This document shows positions 11,501 to 24,500 of a DNA stretch of 64,000 nucleotides, piece after piece. The translations under genes and the position numbers were made by a program. Position 1 is the stretch's first letter, and each line of letters opens with the position of its first letter. The notes below the pieces were generated by a model. It searched no databases and was not told where the DNA came from. It saw only the letters and a list, made by a program, of their open reading frames with translations. The stretch is taken from contig JAXIVH010000016.1 in NCBI GenBank assembly GCA_036785325.1, forward strand, positions 9,121,202 to 9,185,201, read 5' to 3'. The stretch comes from Urophycis tenuis (Eukaryota > Chordata > Actinopteri > Gadiformes > Phycidae).

Positions 11501-14500
11501 GATCGAGACTCTGGGGCAAACGCCGTCATGGCCTACGTCATCCAGTCGTCAGACATTGACCTCTTTGTCATCGACCCGAACACAGGCGTCATCACTACCC
11601 AGGGCTTTTTGGACTACGAAGCAAAGCAGGTCTACCATCTGACAGTGAAGGCCTTCAACGTCCCCGACGAGGAAAGATGCAGCTTCGCCGATGTCAACAT
11701 TCAGCTGAGGGGAGCCAATGAATATGTTCCGCGCTTCGTCTCCAAAGAGTACTACTTTGAGATCTCCGAGGCTGCTCCGCAAGGCACCGTGGTCGGGGAG
11801 GTTTTCGCCAGTGACCGAGACCAAGGAGAGGATGGAATCGTTTATTACCTCATATTTGGAAGAAGCAGGAGAAAAGGCTTTGGAATCAACAAGACCACAG
11901 GCCAGATTTATGTCACCGGAACCCTGGATCGAGAGAAAGAGGAGAAAATATCACTTAAGGTGTTAGCAAAGAACAGAGGGGCCATCCAAGGGGCAGATAT
12001 AGATGAGGTGTTTGTGAACATCACAATACTCGATGCCAATGATCCACCTGTGTTCTCACAGGATCTGTACGATGTGCAGATCAGTGAGGGACTCGCTGTT
12101 GGAAGCCTGGTTACCTTTGTGAGTGCCAAGGACTCTGATTCAGTCCCCAGCTGGAGCCGCTTTTCATACTCCATTCCTCCAGAGTTTGACAAAAATATTT
12201 TTACAATCAATCCTCAAACTGGCCAAGTGTCTGTGGCTGCTGTGCTAGACAGAGAAACAACTCCTGTTTACAATTTAACCATCCTGGCTGTGGATACTGG
12301 TTCTCCTTCAGCTACTGGAAGCACCACACTGATTGTGAACCTCGAGGACATTAACGACAATGGGCCAACTCTCACTACGGTCAGCGCTGAAGTCATGGAG
12401 AACCAGAGAGCCGGGACTCTCGTCACGACCCTGACAGCCTCCGACCCGGACCTGTCACCCAACCAGGGCCCATTCGCCTTCAGCCTTCTCAACACTGGCT
12501 CCCCAAACAACTACTTCAGCCTCAGCCCAGCGGGGGTGTTGACCACCAGCCGGGAGATCGACAGAGAACAGATCAGCGACTTCTACCTCTTGGTGGTCAT
12601 CAGAGACTCTGGCGTGCCTCAGATGTCCTCCACAGGAACCGTTCACATCAAGATCAACGACCAGAACGACAATCCCTCGGAGCCCAGGTCCATGGAGATC
12701 TTTGTGCATTACTTTGGGAATATGTTCCCCGGGGGCTTGATGGGGGTGGTTAAACCGCAAGACCCCGACATACAGGACAGGTTCCACTGCTCACTCATAC
12801 CCCCCACCTCCAGTCTGTTCAGCATCCCCACGGGGACGTGCAACCTGATCTCTAAGGCCCGCTCCACGGACGGGACCTTCGAGCTAACCGTCCGCAGCAG
12901 CGACGGTGTCCACGGGTCGGTCAGCAACACGGCGCGTGTGTTCTTCATGGGCTACAGCAACGCCACGGTGGACAACAGTATTCTCATCAGGCTGAACGCA
13001 CAGAGCGTGAAGAGCTTCCTCACCGACCACTACCTCGGTTTCCTGCGCATCTCCAACTCCCAGCTGGCCGGGCTGGGCACAGGGGTACTCCTTTATGGGG
13101 CGTTTGAGCTCAACAACCAGACCTTCCTGATGGCTGCCGTGAAGCGAGGCCACGGCCAGTACGTCAACCCCAGCGGCGTGGCCACGTTCTTCCAGAGCAT
13201 CAAGGACGTCCTCCTCAGACAAAGTGGCGTGCTGATTGACGCAGTCGACCACGACCCCTGCACGCGCAACCCGTGCCAGAACGGTGGGAGCTGCAAGCGC
13301 CGGCTAGCTGTGGGGCCGAGGATGACGACGGAGGAAAGTGTCCCGGTGATCCTGGTCTCCAACAAGCCCCTGCCGCCGCATGCCTGCACCTGCCGGCCCG
13401 GATACGCCGGCGCCCTGTGCGAGACCGACATCGACGAGTGCCAGCCCGCACCCTGCCACAACGGGGGGACGTGCCACAACCTGGTGGGCGGCTTCTCCTG
13501 CAGCTGTCCAGAGGGCTTCACCGGGATGGCATGCGAGAGGGACGTCAATGAGTGTCTCTCCAACCCCTGCAAAAACGGGGCGCTGTGCCAGAACTTTCCC
13601 GGCGGGTTCAACTGCCTCTGCAAGTCCGGCTTCGCAGGTACAGTACGGTTCACTTAGCATCCAGCTGTCTGATAAGGCTGCACACTGGAACCACAGGCTA
13701 ACTTGGCATCCGGCTGAGTGATATAGATGCACACAAGTACCGTACACTATCTTAGCATCCAGCTGAGTGATATGGATGCACACAGGATCCGTATGCTAAC
13801 TGAGCGTTTAAGTTGACATGATCGACACACACACACACGCAGCAATGTTACTAAGCGTTTGGCTCGCTGTTACAAATACACTCACAGCTAGCAGGTCTCA
13901 AATGTCCCCAGCACTCCTCGTCTCACATGGAAACATAAACACGCTGAGAAACATAAACGCGCGATCCCATGCTGCTAGCACCCAAATATCTTCTGTTTTT
14001 AGTCCAAGCTAAACATTTGCTCCAGAAGGAGTCAGGGAGGTGTTGTGTCCATAGAACCGCGGCCGCTGGTGAACAGCGGGGTCTCGTGTCGCGGCTGAAG
14101 GCGTGATGAGCCACGCTCTCCGAGCCCCAGTCTTGTTTTCTTTAATAAAGCGCAGGATGCTGAGATATCTTCCCAGACTCCACACGCAGTTGACAGGATG
14201 GGAGTCCAGTGTTTGTCAGGTTTGCATGTGTTCCCTGTTCTGCAGTTTCGGCCACACACAGAAACAATAATCTGCTAATCTGAGTACAATAACAAGGGTT
14301 TGTTGTAATCAGAGATATTGTTTCTGGCCATGGACTGAATGGTCATAGTTGATTAACATTAATCATAGGTGATTCAGAGGCTTCTAATTAATTTGAGATT
14401 TATGAGTCGGTGTGATGAATACACAGTTTGCTGACATTTTTAATAGGCAGAGCAGATTTGTGAAGATCGTTGCTCGCACATTAAGTTATTTAAATTCTGC

Positions 14501-17500
14501 TTTGTGGGGCAGCCCCTCTTCCATCTGAAAGATATTTTCTAATTAGGCTGATTTTCTTTCCCCTGAGTCGGGTCATTCCTTCCCCAGTTTATCACGATGA
14601 TATACAAGAATCATGGCAGACATTTGGACTTCCTCGAGACGAATGACCCTGTGATGCTGCACCCCGGCTGACCCACAGTAGTTTCCATGCCCTGAGGTTG
14701 AACTTGAAACTGGCAACCGAATTCCTCTCTTGGGGAGTATTTGTGTTGGTAGTTGAAATACTGAAACACTGCTCAGCTTGGCGTCCCTCAACGGCCAGTC
14801 CTCCGCGGGGTCGCTTCTGTTTGGCCCTTTTTGCGTTTTGTTTTCATTGTCTGTGGCTACAGGTTGTTGTGAGTGGCACTCAGGATTATTTACTTCATCA
14901 GTTCATCTTATGCATGTGCATTACATTACTTCACTTGTATTTCACAATGTCTTCACAAGTATCTTTCAGCGCTGAAGAAATATCATCACATTCCAACTGA
15001 TTTCCTGAGTCCCTTGAGATTAAATAGTAGTATAATAATAATAAAAGTAAAACAGACATCTTCAAAATGAAGATGTAATTGTATTACCTCAAATCTTCAA
15101 ATTCTTAAATTATTGATTTTTTTATTCAATATATATTCAACATTCAGTTATTTTCAACTCCAACCAAATAAGACCATAATTCTTCCACAGATGTCAAAAA
15201 ATGTTAAACCCTTCTAAAATAAACATTGGAGGACTTAATCCAGGATCAGATGAGTTGTGGCAGTTTGGTATTTTTTCGAGGTGCATTTGTCAAGTTGATG
15301 AAAGACGCCATTAGCTTGGGTTCTGCGGGGAGCCATGTGGTTCTCCGGGGAACCCCCTGTCCCGCCTGCCACCTCATCCATTTGAATGTGTTGTTTTGTG
15401 AACCCAGGCAAAACGTGCGACTCCATCATCAATCACTGTGAGTGTAACCCTTGTTTTAACGGCGGCTCCTGCCAGAACCGCGGGGATGGATATTACTGCC
15501 ACTGTCCGTTTGGTGAGTAAGAGACTGGCGTGTGTGAGTGTCACGGGGCCACTGGCACACCTGAGTAAAGACACTTGTTATATTTATTTTTGTGTCATTC
15601 AAACCATCGATGCCATCACACATTCATGTACTCCCTGACTGTTTTGTGGTGGGTTGTTTCAAGCATCTCATTTTGTTAACTCGACTTTTGATTCAAAACA
15701 ACACTGTTATGATATGCAAGATCGAGTATGCGTTTTGGTAAGGCTGAAATGAATGACACTAAAGCTTCTCATTTAAAAAAAAGTTGACTTTGCAAAGAAG
15801 CATGACTTGAGTTTGACAGCAGCTGTATCCATCATGGGATTTCATTAGTGTCCAGCTAGGATTGAATGAATAAGGGTGAATTATTCATCAGGTACCTGTT
15901 TTAATGCGCCTCCTCCTCCCCATCCGCAGGAGTATTTGGTAAACACTGTGAGCTCAACAGCTACGGCTTCGAGGAGCTCTCCTACATGGAGTTCCCATCA
16001 CTAGATCCCAATAACAACTACATCTACATCAAGTTCGCCACCCTCCTGGACAACGCGCTGCTCATGTACAACCACGACAACCGGACCGGAGACAAGGCCG
16101 AGTTCCTGGCCCTGGAGGTCTACGAGGGCCGGATGCGATTCTCCTTCAACCTGGGCAGCGGCACCTACAAACTGAAGACTGCGGTTCGAGTGTCGGACGG
16201 CCAGTTCCACACAGTCATCGCCCGGAGAGCTGGGATGGTGAGACCCTCTAGATGCTTTGGTACCACTAGGGTTAAGGGTGGAGTTGGGCCATAGGGTTCC
16301 ACAAAGGGCTTGTAGATTTGTTGTTGTTTCTTGGTCTATAGTGGGTCCCGGTCGCACTTCTTAACCTGCCTGGGTTCAGAAGTGCCAAAGAAGTTGAGAA
16401 ATTTGAGCTTGGTGAAAGAATTTGGCCTGAACATTTTGTTTTTTGCAATAGTGAGATGCTAATTAAAGCGCCCTAAACCACAGGTAGCTGCTTTATGTTT
16501 TATGATCAATAACAACATTTTACAGCATACTTTTATTTACTCTCAAAACGGGAGTGTTGGTGGTGCAGAATGCCAGAACTAGGAGATCATGTTTTAACCG
16601 AGGTCCGTATGGCCCAACCCACCTCCCCACCTTCGGGGCGGTCCCACACAGCAGTGAGAGCTGTGGGGAGCTGCTGGAGCAGTTAGGCTGTCAGGAGACT
16701 GGAGTGATGGGAGAGGATGGCAGTCCCACCAGGGAACATGTGGGCCATGGTGGAAGTATTGGAGAGGATGCCAATCCCACCAGGGAACATGTGGGGAGCA
16801 GGAGGACATGAAGGCTTGAGGAACCACATGTGGAACAACGGCATGTTGGCTGCTCTTATTTTGACGGTGTTTCTGAATCCAATTCTTCATTAAAAGATGG
16901 TAATGAATGTTGATTATAGATTATCTTTAGATTTTCCTTTCCTACATCCAACCAAGTAATGCATTAAGGCACACACATACACAGACACACGACACACTTA
17001 ACAACACATGACATCACTTCCCAAACCACTCTGAAACACATGAAACTACCAAGAGTGAGCGGAAGTGATCTCACCTCCACCATCTTGTGTTAGTTATACA
17101 CAAGAGTGTGTCGACACAAATGTGTCGTCACCCTCCACATCTGTGTGTTTGGTTCAGTTAGATTCGTGTTTTAAGTAAAGAAGAAAGATAGAAAGCAGAA
17201 GGAATCAAAAGAGCAACACCGACAGCCTCTACCGCGGCAGAGACCTGAACCACTTCCAACTTTCATCTCCCATAAAGACGTTCTTCTGAGGTCTCTGTTT
17301 GGACGCAGAACCCAGAGGCTGAACTCAAGACATCGACGGCCATCTTGTTTCATTCTGTCGCGAAACACGGAGGTGATTAATGCAGGAGCCCTCCTCCAGA
17401 GTGGTGTCCCCCGTTCACCAATCACTGTCTGAGCTTGTCAGGCCATGGCGGGCCTTTGAGTGTAATGGCTGCGAAGTGAGGAACAGGATACCAGTGGCCC

Positions 17501-19211
17501 AATCACAGGAACATGAACGCGAGCGCGGCCCACAAACACAGAACGCGCTCTGAGCCCACAAACACAGAACGCGCTCTGAGCCCACAAACACAGAACGCGC
17601 TCTGAGCCCACAAACACGGAACGCGCTCGGAGCCCACAAACACAGAACGCGCTCTGAGCCCACAAACACGGAACGCGTTCTGAGCCCACATACACAGAAC
17701 GCGTTCTGAGCCCACAAACACGGAACGCGCTCTGAGCCCACAAACACAGAACGCGTTCTGAGCCAACGCGCTCTGAGCCCGCTCACCGCCAACATGTGGC
17801 GGGAGGATGGCGTTTAGGAGGAGAAACAGGGAAACAACCATTTACCTGTAGGCAGCATCACCCTACCCGGCATCACCGTACGCAGCATCACAGGGTGCTT
17901 TCGTCAAAAGACAGAAAGCACCTCCTGAGCAACAACAGCAGAGAGTGAAGGGTTTACAGTTTGTATAGTGATATCAAGTGTTGTCCAACTCCTCATGGCT
18001 GGAATCTAAAGGTCTCATCTTCAGCTTCTGGCTTTGATCCCTTCATGCCGTCTCTATGGTAACTGGTTTGGCTTTGTTGGGTCACTCTGTCGTTGCTATG
18101 GTAACTTGATGTTGTTGTGTGTGTGTGTGTGTGCAGGCAGCGTCTCTAACCGTGGACCTATGTGGAGAGGACCAGGAGCCTGGATACTGTGCTGTCAGCA
18201 ATGTGGCTGTACACACCGACTGGTAAGACACACACACACACACACAAAAGGTTGATGTCCATGTCATCTGGACCATGTTGTTTCGCAATCACCAACCCTG
18301 CTGTGTGTGTGTGTGTGCAGGATCCTGGATGTGCAGCCAAACAGGCTGTCGGTGGGAGGAGTCAGGTCCCTGGAGCCCCTCCTCCTCCGTCCTGGTCAGG
18401 TGACCTCGCACGACTTCGTCGGCTGCATCATGGAGTTTGCGGTCAACGGCCGTCCACTGGAGCCCAGCCAGGCCCTGGCTTCACGCGGGGTTCTGGACAG
18501 GTCCGGTCTCCTCCCTCCTCTTCCCCTCTCCTCCTACTCCTCCCTCTCCTCTCTGTCTGTCCATCTCCTCCCACCTCCTCCCTGTCCTCTCCCTCTCCTC
18601 TCCCCTTCCTGTTGGGTGGTGAGGACCCCTCATGATCTCACCGGCTCCTGCTCTGCAGGAGGTCACGATGTCACGATGCTCTCCACAGCTCCTTAGGCAG
18701 AGCCTCGTTCCTCCTCGCTCCTGTCCTCTCCTTCTCTCCTGTCTTCTCCTTCTCTCCTCTGTTTGGCTCCTGTTTCACCTCCTCCCCTAGCGGGGGGACA
18801 TCTGTCCAAGCTCCCACAGTCTCTCCACACCAGCGGAGAGGAAGAACATTTTAGTATTTTTATAAACGGCAGCAGTTAGTGTCTTTGTCCTGGCGCAGGA
18901 CGCTGGAAGAATGTGTGTTTTTGTGAGGCTCCTGAATGGTAGTGCCCACTAATCTTTTTATATGCTAATTCCCTTGGGTCTGTATGGAGGGATTTGTATG
19001 TGTGTGAGGAAGGGGTGGTGTGTGTGTGGTGGAATGGGGAGGTACGGGTGGGGGGGTGGAGATCTGCTGTCTGTTCAGAGACCTCCTGCTGCCTTGACGG
19101 GTTTGGCCCTGACTCTACATAGCTCCCTCTGCCTGTCTGTCTGTCTGTCCCTCAATGTCTTACCCCCCCCCCATGACTCTCTCTGACTGCATGTGATTCT
19201 CTCTCACACTC

Positions 19212-19257
<46 letters not shown>

Positions 19258-21529
19258 CTCTCTCTCTCTCCAGGTGTCCCAGACTGGAGGGGGTGTGTAC
19301 GCTCAGTCCATGCAGACATGGGGGTACCTGTACAGACCGCTGGTCCTGGCAGCAGTGTCAGTGTGTGGACGGCTTCACTGGGACCCACTGTGAGAAATGT
19401 GAGTCCACGGCGTTGCAGCTGGGTGTGTGTGTGTCTGTTCTGAGCTAGTTTAGGTGGCAAGGCGCCAGGGTTGTTGCTAGACAGCATACAAAAACCTGTA
19501 TGACCCTTGACCTCTGGCAGCCTCTGGGATCAGGGCATTGAGGCCTGGTCAGGTTGATACATAGTCATACATGTGGCTGTCCTGTAAAGCACTCATTCAT
19601 CAAGCACCTTAATTACGTATTCACACACACAATTCATTATACACTTACCGGCTCACCTCACTCACTCTTTCACAAACACGTCACTATCTCACTCACTCAC
19701 AAAATGTACTACTCACCCACACACTCTGTTTCCCTCATTTGTTAATTCATTTGGATAATTCATCAAATGTGTAACTTCTTCTATCTTCAGGCTCTGCATA
19801 ATGGATGTTGAGTCATTCAGCAGATGCCTTTATCACAGCCTTTATCACAGCCTTTATCACAGCCTTTATCACAGCCACTAACTCTGAAGTAGAGCTGCAG
19901 GACTCTCAGCTACTCATGAGGAAAGCTTCTGAACCACAGAGTCGCTCTTCAGTACAGCACAGGCTTTGTGTGGTTGGCACACCATCACTCTTTTTCACTT
20001 GTGCGTTCAGGAAAGGCTCTGGGTTTGATTCCTCCAATGTCAACTGCATAACCCCACCTGCTGCCTAATGACTTGTGTCTGGTTCACTGCAATATTTGAT
20101 ACTACAGCGATTTTAGTTTAGTAGTAATGACAAATGACATATTCTACTTGAAGAACCTTTTGTTACTGGTATAGCGTGCATCACCACGTAACAGAGTCCG
20201 CTCTCCAGCTGGTGACTAGCAGAGTGTAACCTGTCTGTCCCCTCACCTCTGGGCAGATGTGACGGTGGACACGGCTCTGTCACTGGACGGGACGGGCCGT
20301 CTGGACTACAGTCTAAAGCAGGGACCCAAACGGGACCTCATGCTGAGACAAGCCCTGCAGGGACCCCTGACCCCCGGCCCCCCCAGGGCCAGCAGCCTGG
20401 AGGTCAAGTTCAGGACGCGCAGCAAGACCGGGACCCTGCTCCATGTCCAGGAGACCAGTAACTACACCACCCTGAAGGTATGGGAGACGGGGGAGTCTCT
20501 GAGAGAGAGGTAGAGTATGTCTGGGTGTGTGGGAGAGAGATAGTGTGTGCGCGTGCGTGGGTGTGTGTGTGTGTGTTTATGTGCACTATCCCTATGTCCA
20601 CACTACAGGCATAACATTGACAAGATATCCCGTGTGGGATTAATAAAGTCCATCTGATCTTTTGAGATAGACACACTGATTGGTTCCCCAGCCCTGCAAC
20701 TGTCAGTGTTCTTAGCCCTGATTGGTTCCCCAGCCCTGCAACTCTCAGTGTTCTTAGCCCTGATTGGTTCCCCAGCTCCCCGGCATCTCTGGCCCAGAGA
20801 CAAGCCCCTCTCGTCTCCTCCTGGTGATAAATCACTTCATCCAGAAGCCACTTATCACCGCTGGCTGCTGCTGCAGAGAGCAGGATGTGTTTCCCAGCCC
20901 GCAGAGCCACGCGGTACCAAACACCAGGGTTCTGTGGTGCATCTGGTACCAGTGGATCGGCAGTACCATGTGTTTGGGTTTGATTGCGTTGCATGCCCTG
21001 GCTGAGAGGACACCGTGAATCGGGGCTCGGCCAAGATGGTTTATAGATGACGTTCCTTAATCTGGTTCTCCTGGTGCACTGGTTCCTGATGCTCCATGTC
21101 CTCCCAGCCTCAGAAATTAGTTTGTTATCTTAAGCACCTTTTCATCTTCTTCAACATTTATTCACAATTATATTCAGATTTCCAGACGTGCTTTCTGATC
21201 TTTTCTGAGGGCTATTATCTGGTTATTTATGTATTTCTTCCAGCACTGTGGCCCAAGATGAGTCCTCTATGCCCCACAGTGCATCTCTAGCACATTCCCC
21301 CAGCGCATTCAAACCAGACTCTGCCTGCGATTCGTAAAGCCACTAGTAATGCCGTATATAATAGAATTAGGTTAAAACTGATCAAAAGTTATGAAATAAA
21401 AGCAGGGTTCAATGTTAACATTGTTGCTCATGTTAAATGTTTCACAGGAATGTTTGCCTTAGCCCTGTAACACATTAACCATTCATCCCTCACTCCATCT
21501 CTCTCGTCCTCTCTCTCCATCTTTTATTA

Positions 21530-21565
<36 letters not shown>

Positions 21566-24500
21566 ACACAGCTGAGGAATGGTAACCTCCACTATGTGTC
21601 GGAGGCGGGTCCGGGGGGGAAGGTGGAGCGCACTGTGGGGGAGGTGGTGCTCTCTGACGGCCAGTGGCACACGCTCCGCCTGACCAAAAATGCCTCGGGC
21701 ACCGCCCTGTGGCTGGACGCCGCCCACCCCCGCCACATCCAGCACCCCACCCAGGACTTTGGGGGTGTGGGGGTCCTCACCCTCTCCCTGGGGGGCGTCC
21801 CCCCCGGAGCCACCCAGCAGAAGATGGCTGCAGGTGAGTCGGTGGCGGAGGGCCATGGGGGGTTGTTTCATTACTTCAGTATTCAGTATTTTTCAGGTTT
21901 TCTTCTTAGTTTTTCGTTGTGTGTGTGTGTGTCTAAAATACCATCTCTATGTGCATAGTGATCATACTGTAGGTATGCTGCCTTCAAATTGTAATCTATC
22001 TTCAGGAAATGTCTCGAAATAAGCAGTGGAAAAGTTAAGTTTGTGTGTGTGCGTGTCTGCATGGTAAAGAGTTCCTATCTGAAACACTATCCCAGTCCAT
22101 TTCTCAAATGAAAGTGCAGGGCTCTGTTTAAACCCATGACCATATTTGGTGTCAGGCCCGCAGACTCCAGTCCAGTCTGCCCTCTGATCCGGTCCTGTTT
22201 AGACTGGAGAGATACACGCTCATTTACTGACTACAGTAGTCAGTAAATGTTTCTCTATCTTCCCACACGCAGATGAATTACTAAGAATAATTAGGATTGA
22301 CTCTGTGTTGGAACGCCCTGATGTTTAGTGTGTTTACAACCTCCTCAGAGTCGGCCATCTCATAACAGATGTTGTCCAGTGGGCCTTGAAGATAGCTTAC
22401 AGAAGGTCAGCTGAAGGACGTCCACAGGGAGGGAAACCCATGTGCTGAGCAGCAAGACCCTGGGTTGTCGTCCACTCCTCCATTCGTGTTTCCAAACGGA
22501 GCAGAGTTCGTTTCTTAGTGAGAGCTAATGAAATGACACAGGTGGATTCAATCTGGCCCGGGATGAATTCAATAAAATCTATTTACATCAGTGAGGCGCG
22601 CATTGCAGGGAACACACAAAGCTTGAGCCGAATTAGACAAAGAAACCATCATCTGAACCAGATGTAAGTCTTTCTGAAGCTTTAATGAAATGCTGTCAAA
22701 TTCTCCTCAGGAGTCTTCAGTCCAGTCAGAAAAATGTGATTCTGCTCAAAAGAGGTGTCTACCGCAAGGAGATCTCATGTCACTTCCCCAATTACCAAAC
22801 AAAACCAAAGTCCTTTAGTTCTGGTTAGAGCTGTCACTTCCTGTCACTTCCCAGGAAGAGATCCAGGACGTTTTAAAAGCCGTCAGTGTTGTAGAGAAAA
22901 TAAAGGTCCCCTTTCAGGTCCGGCTGAGGCGCTCCTTCTCAACTCACTGTCTTTATGTCCCTCTCTGTCCTCTCCGTCAGGTTTTGACGGCTGCTTGGCC
23001 TACATGAAGTACAACGGGGAGTCCATGCCCTTCTCCGGGGACCACAGCTTGGTCAGCCTGTCCAAGACGAGCACCGCCGTCAAGATGGGCTGCCGCGGGC
23101 CGAACCTCTGCGAGAGCAGCCCCTGCTGGGACGGTCTGATGTGCATCAACCAGTGGTATACCTACCAGTGTGTCCCGCCCGGCGACTGCTCCTCCAACCC
23201 CTGCCAGAACCATGGCAGTTGCGTGCCAGAGCCGCGCTCGGGCTTCACCTGCCTCTGCTCCGAGTTCTACACGGGCAAGACCTGTGACGTCCTGGTGGCA
23301 TGTCTTGGGGTTCAGTGTCCCCAGGGCACGGTGTGCAAGGCAGCCAACAATGGGGGCTTCGACTGCAGCCCTGGCGCCACAGCAGAGCAGATGGTGCTGC
23401 CCATTTGGGCGGTGCCGGCCATCGTGGGCAGCTGTGCCACCGTCCTGGCGCTGGTGGTGCTCAGCCTCATCCTGTGCAACCACTGCCGCGACCGCAACAA
23501 GACCCGAGTACCAAAGGAGCCCAAGGACAAGAAGCCCAAGGACAAGAAGGCCAAGAAGAAAAAGGGCAGCGAGAACGTGGCCTTCGACGACCCGGACAAC
23601 ATCCCGCCGTATGGCGACGCCATGACGGTCCGCAAGCAGCCGGAGGGGAACCCCAAACCGGACATCATCGAGCGGGAGAACCCCTACCTGATCTACGACG
23701 AGACAGACATCTCCCACAACAACGAGACAGTGCCCAGCGCGCCCTGTGCCCCCTGCGGCGGCCCCGAGCCCGACATGGAGCATTACGACATCGACAACGC
23801 CAGCAGCATCGCTCCCTCCGATGCCGACATCATCCAGCACTACAAGCAGTTCCGCAGCCATACACCCAAGTTCTCCATCCAGAGACACAGTCCTCTGGGC
23901 TTCGCCCGCCAATCCCCCTTGCCTTTGGGGGCCACCAGCTACACCTACCAGCCTCAGTACAGCCAAGCGTTGCGGTCCACCCCGCTCAGCCACTCCCACT
24001 CCGCCTGCCCCACCCCCAACCCACTGACCCGCCACAGCCCCGCCCCGTTCACCAAGCCCTCCTCGTTCTACCGCAACACGCCCACGAGGGAGCTGAACCT
24101 GTCACGGCGCGAGGGCAGCCCCCTCAACCTTCAGGGCGACGCTTGCCAGCCCCCGCCCATGTTCAACTACGCCACGCGCCTGGGCCGGCGGAGCAAGAGC
24201 CCGCAGACGATGGCGAGTCATGGCCACGCGTCGCGGCCGGGCAGCCGTCTGAAGCAGCCCATCGAGCAGATCCCCCTGGAGACGGGCCCGCCGGTGGGGC
24301 TGTCCATCGAGGAGGTGGAGCGGCTCAACACGCCGCGCCCGCGCAACCCCAGCATCTGCAGCGCCGACCACGGCCGCTCCAGCTCCGAGGAGGACTGCCG
24401 GCGGCCGCTGTCACGTGTCCGCAACCCGGCCGACGGCATCCCAGCACCTGAGTCGTCGTCGGAGAGCGACTCTCATGACTCCTTCACATGCTCCGAGATG

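Larger units (their letters stand above)
16238..18136 (+). other. fat4 intron
   Basis: It contains a two-copy repeat with CCCACCAGGGAACATGTGG (16,725-16,800), the 26-bp minisatellite at 17,529-17,780 and a (TG)10 tract abutting the acceptor. 16,300-16,560 and 16,860-17,500 show no recognised element. Confidence 0.85.

Noticed and set aside
9349..13783. Many - strand frames of 60-190 codons within the giant exon
   Set aside because: Shadows of the GC-rich fat4 reading frame on the + strand.
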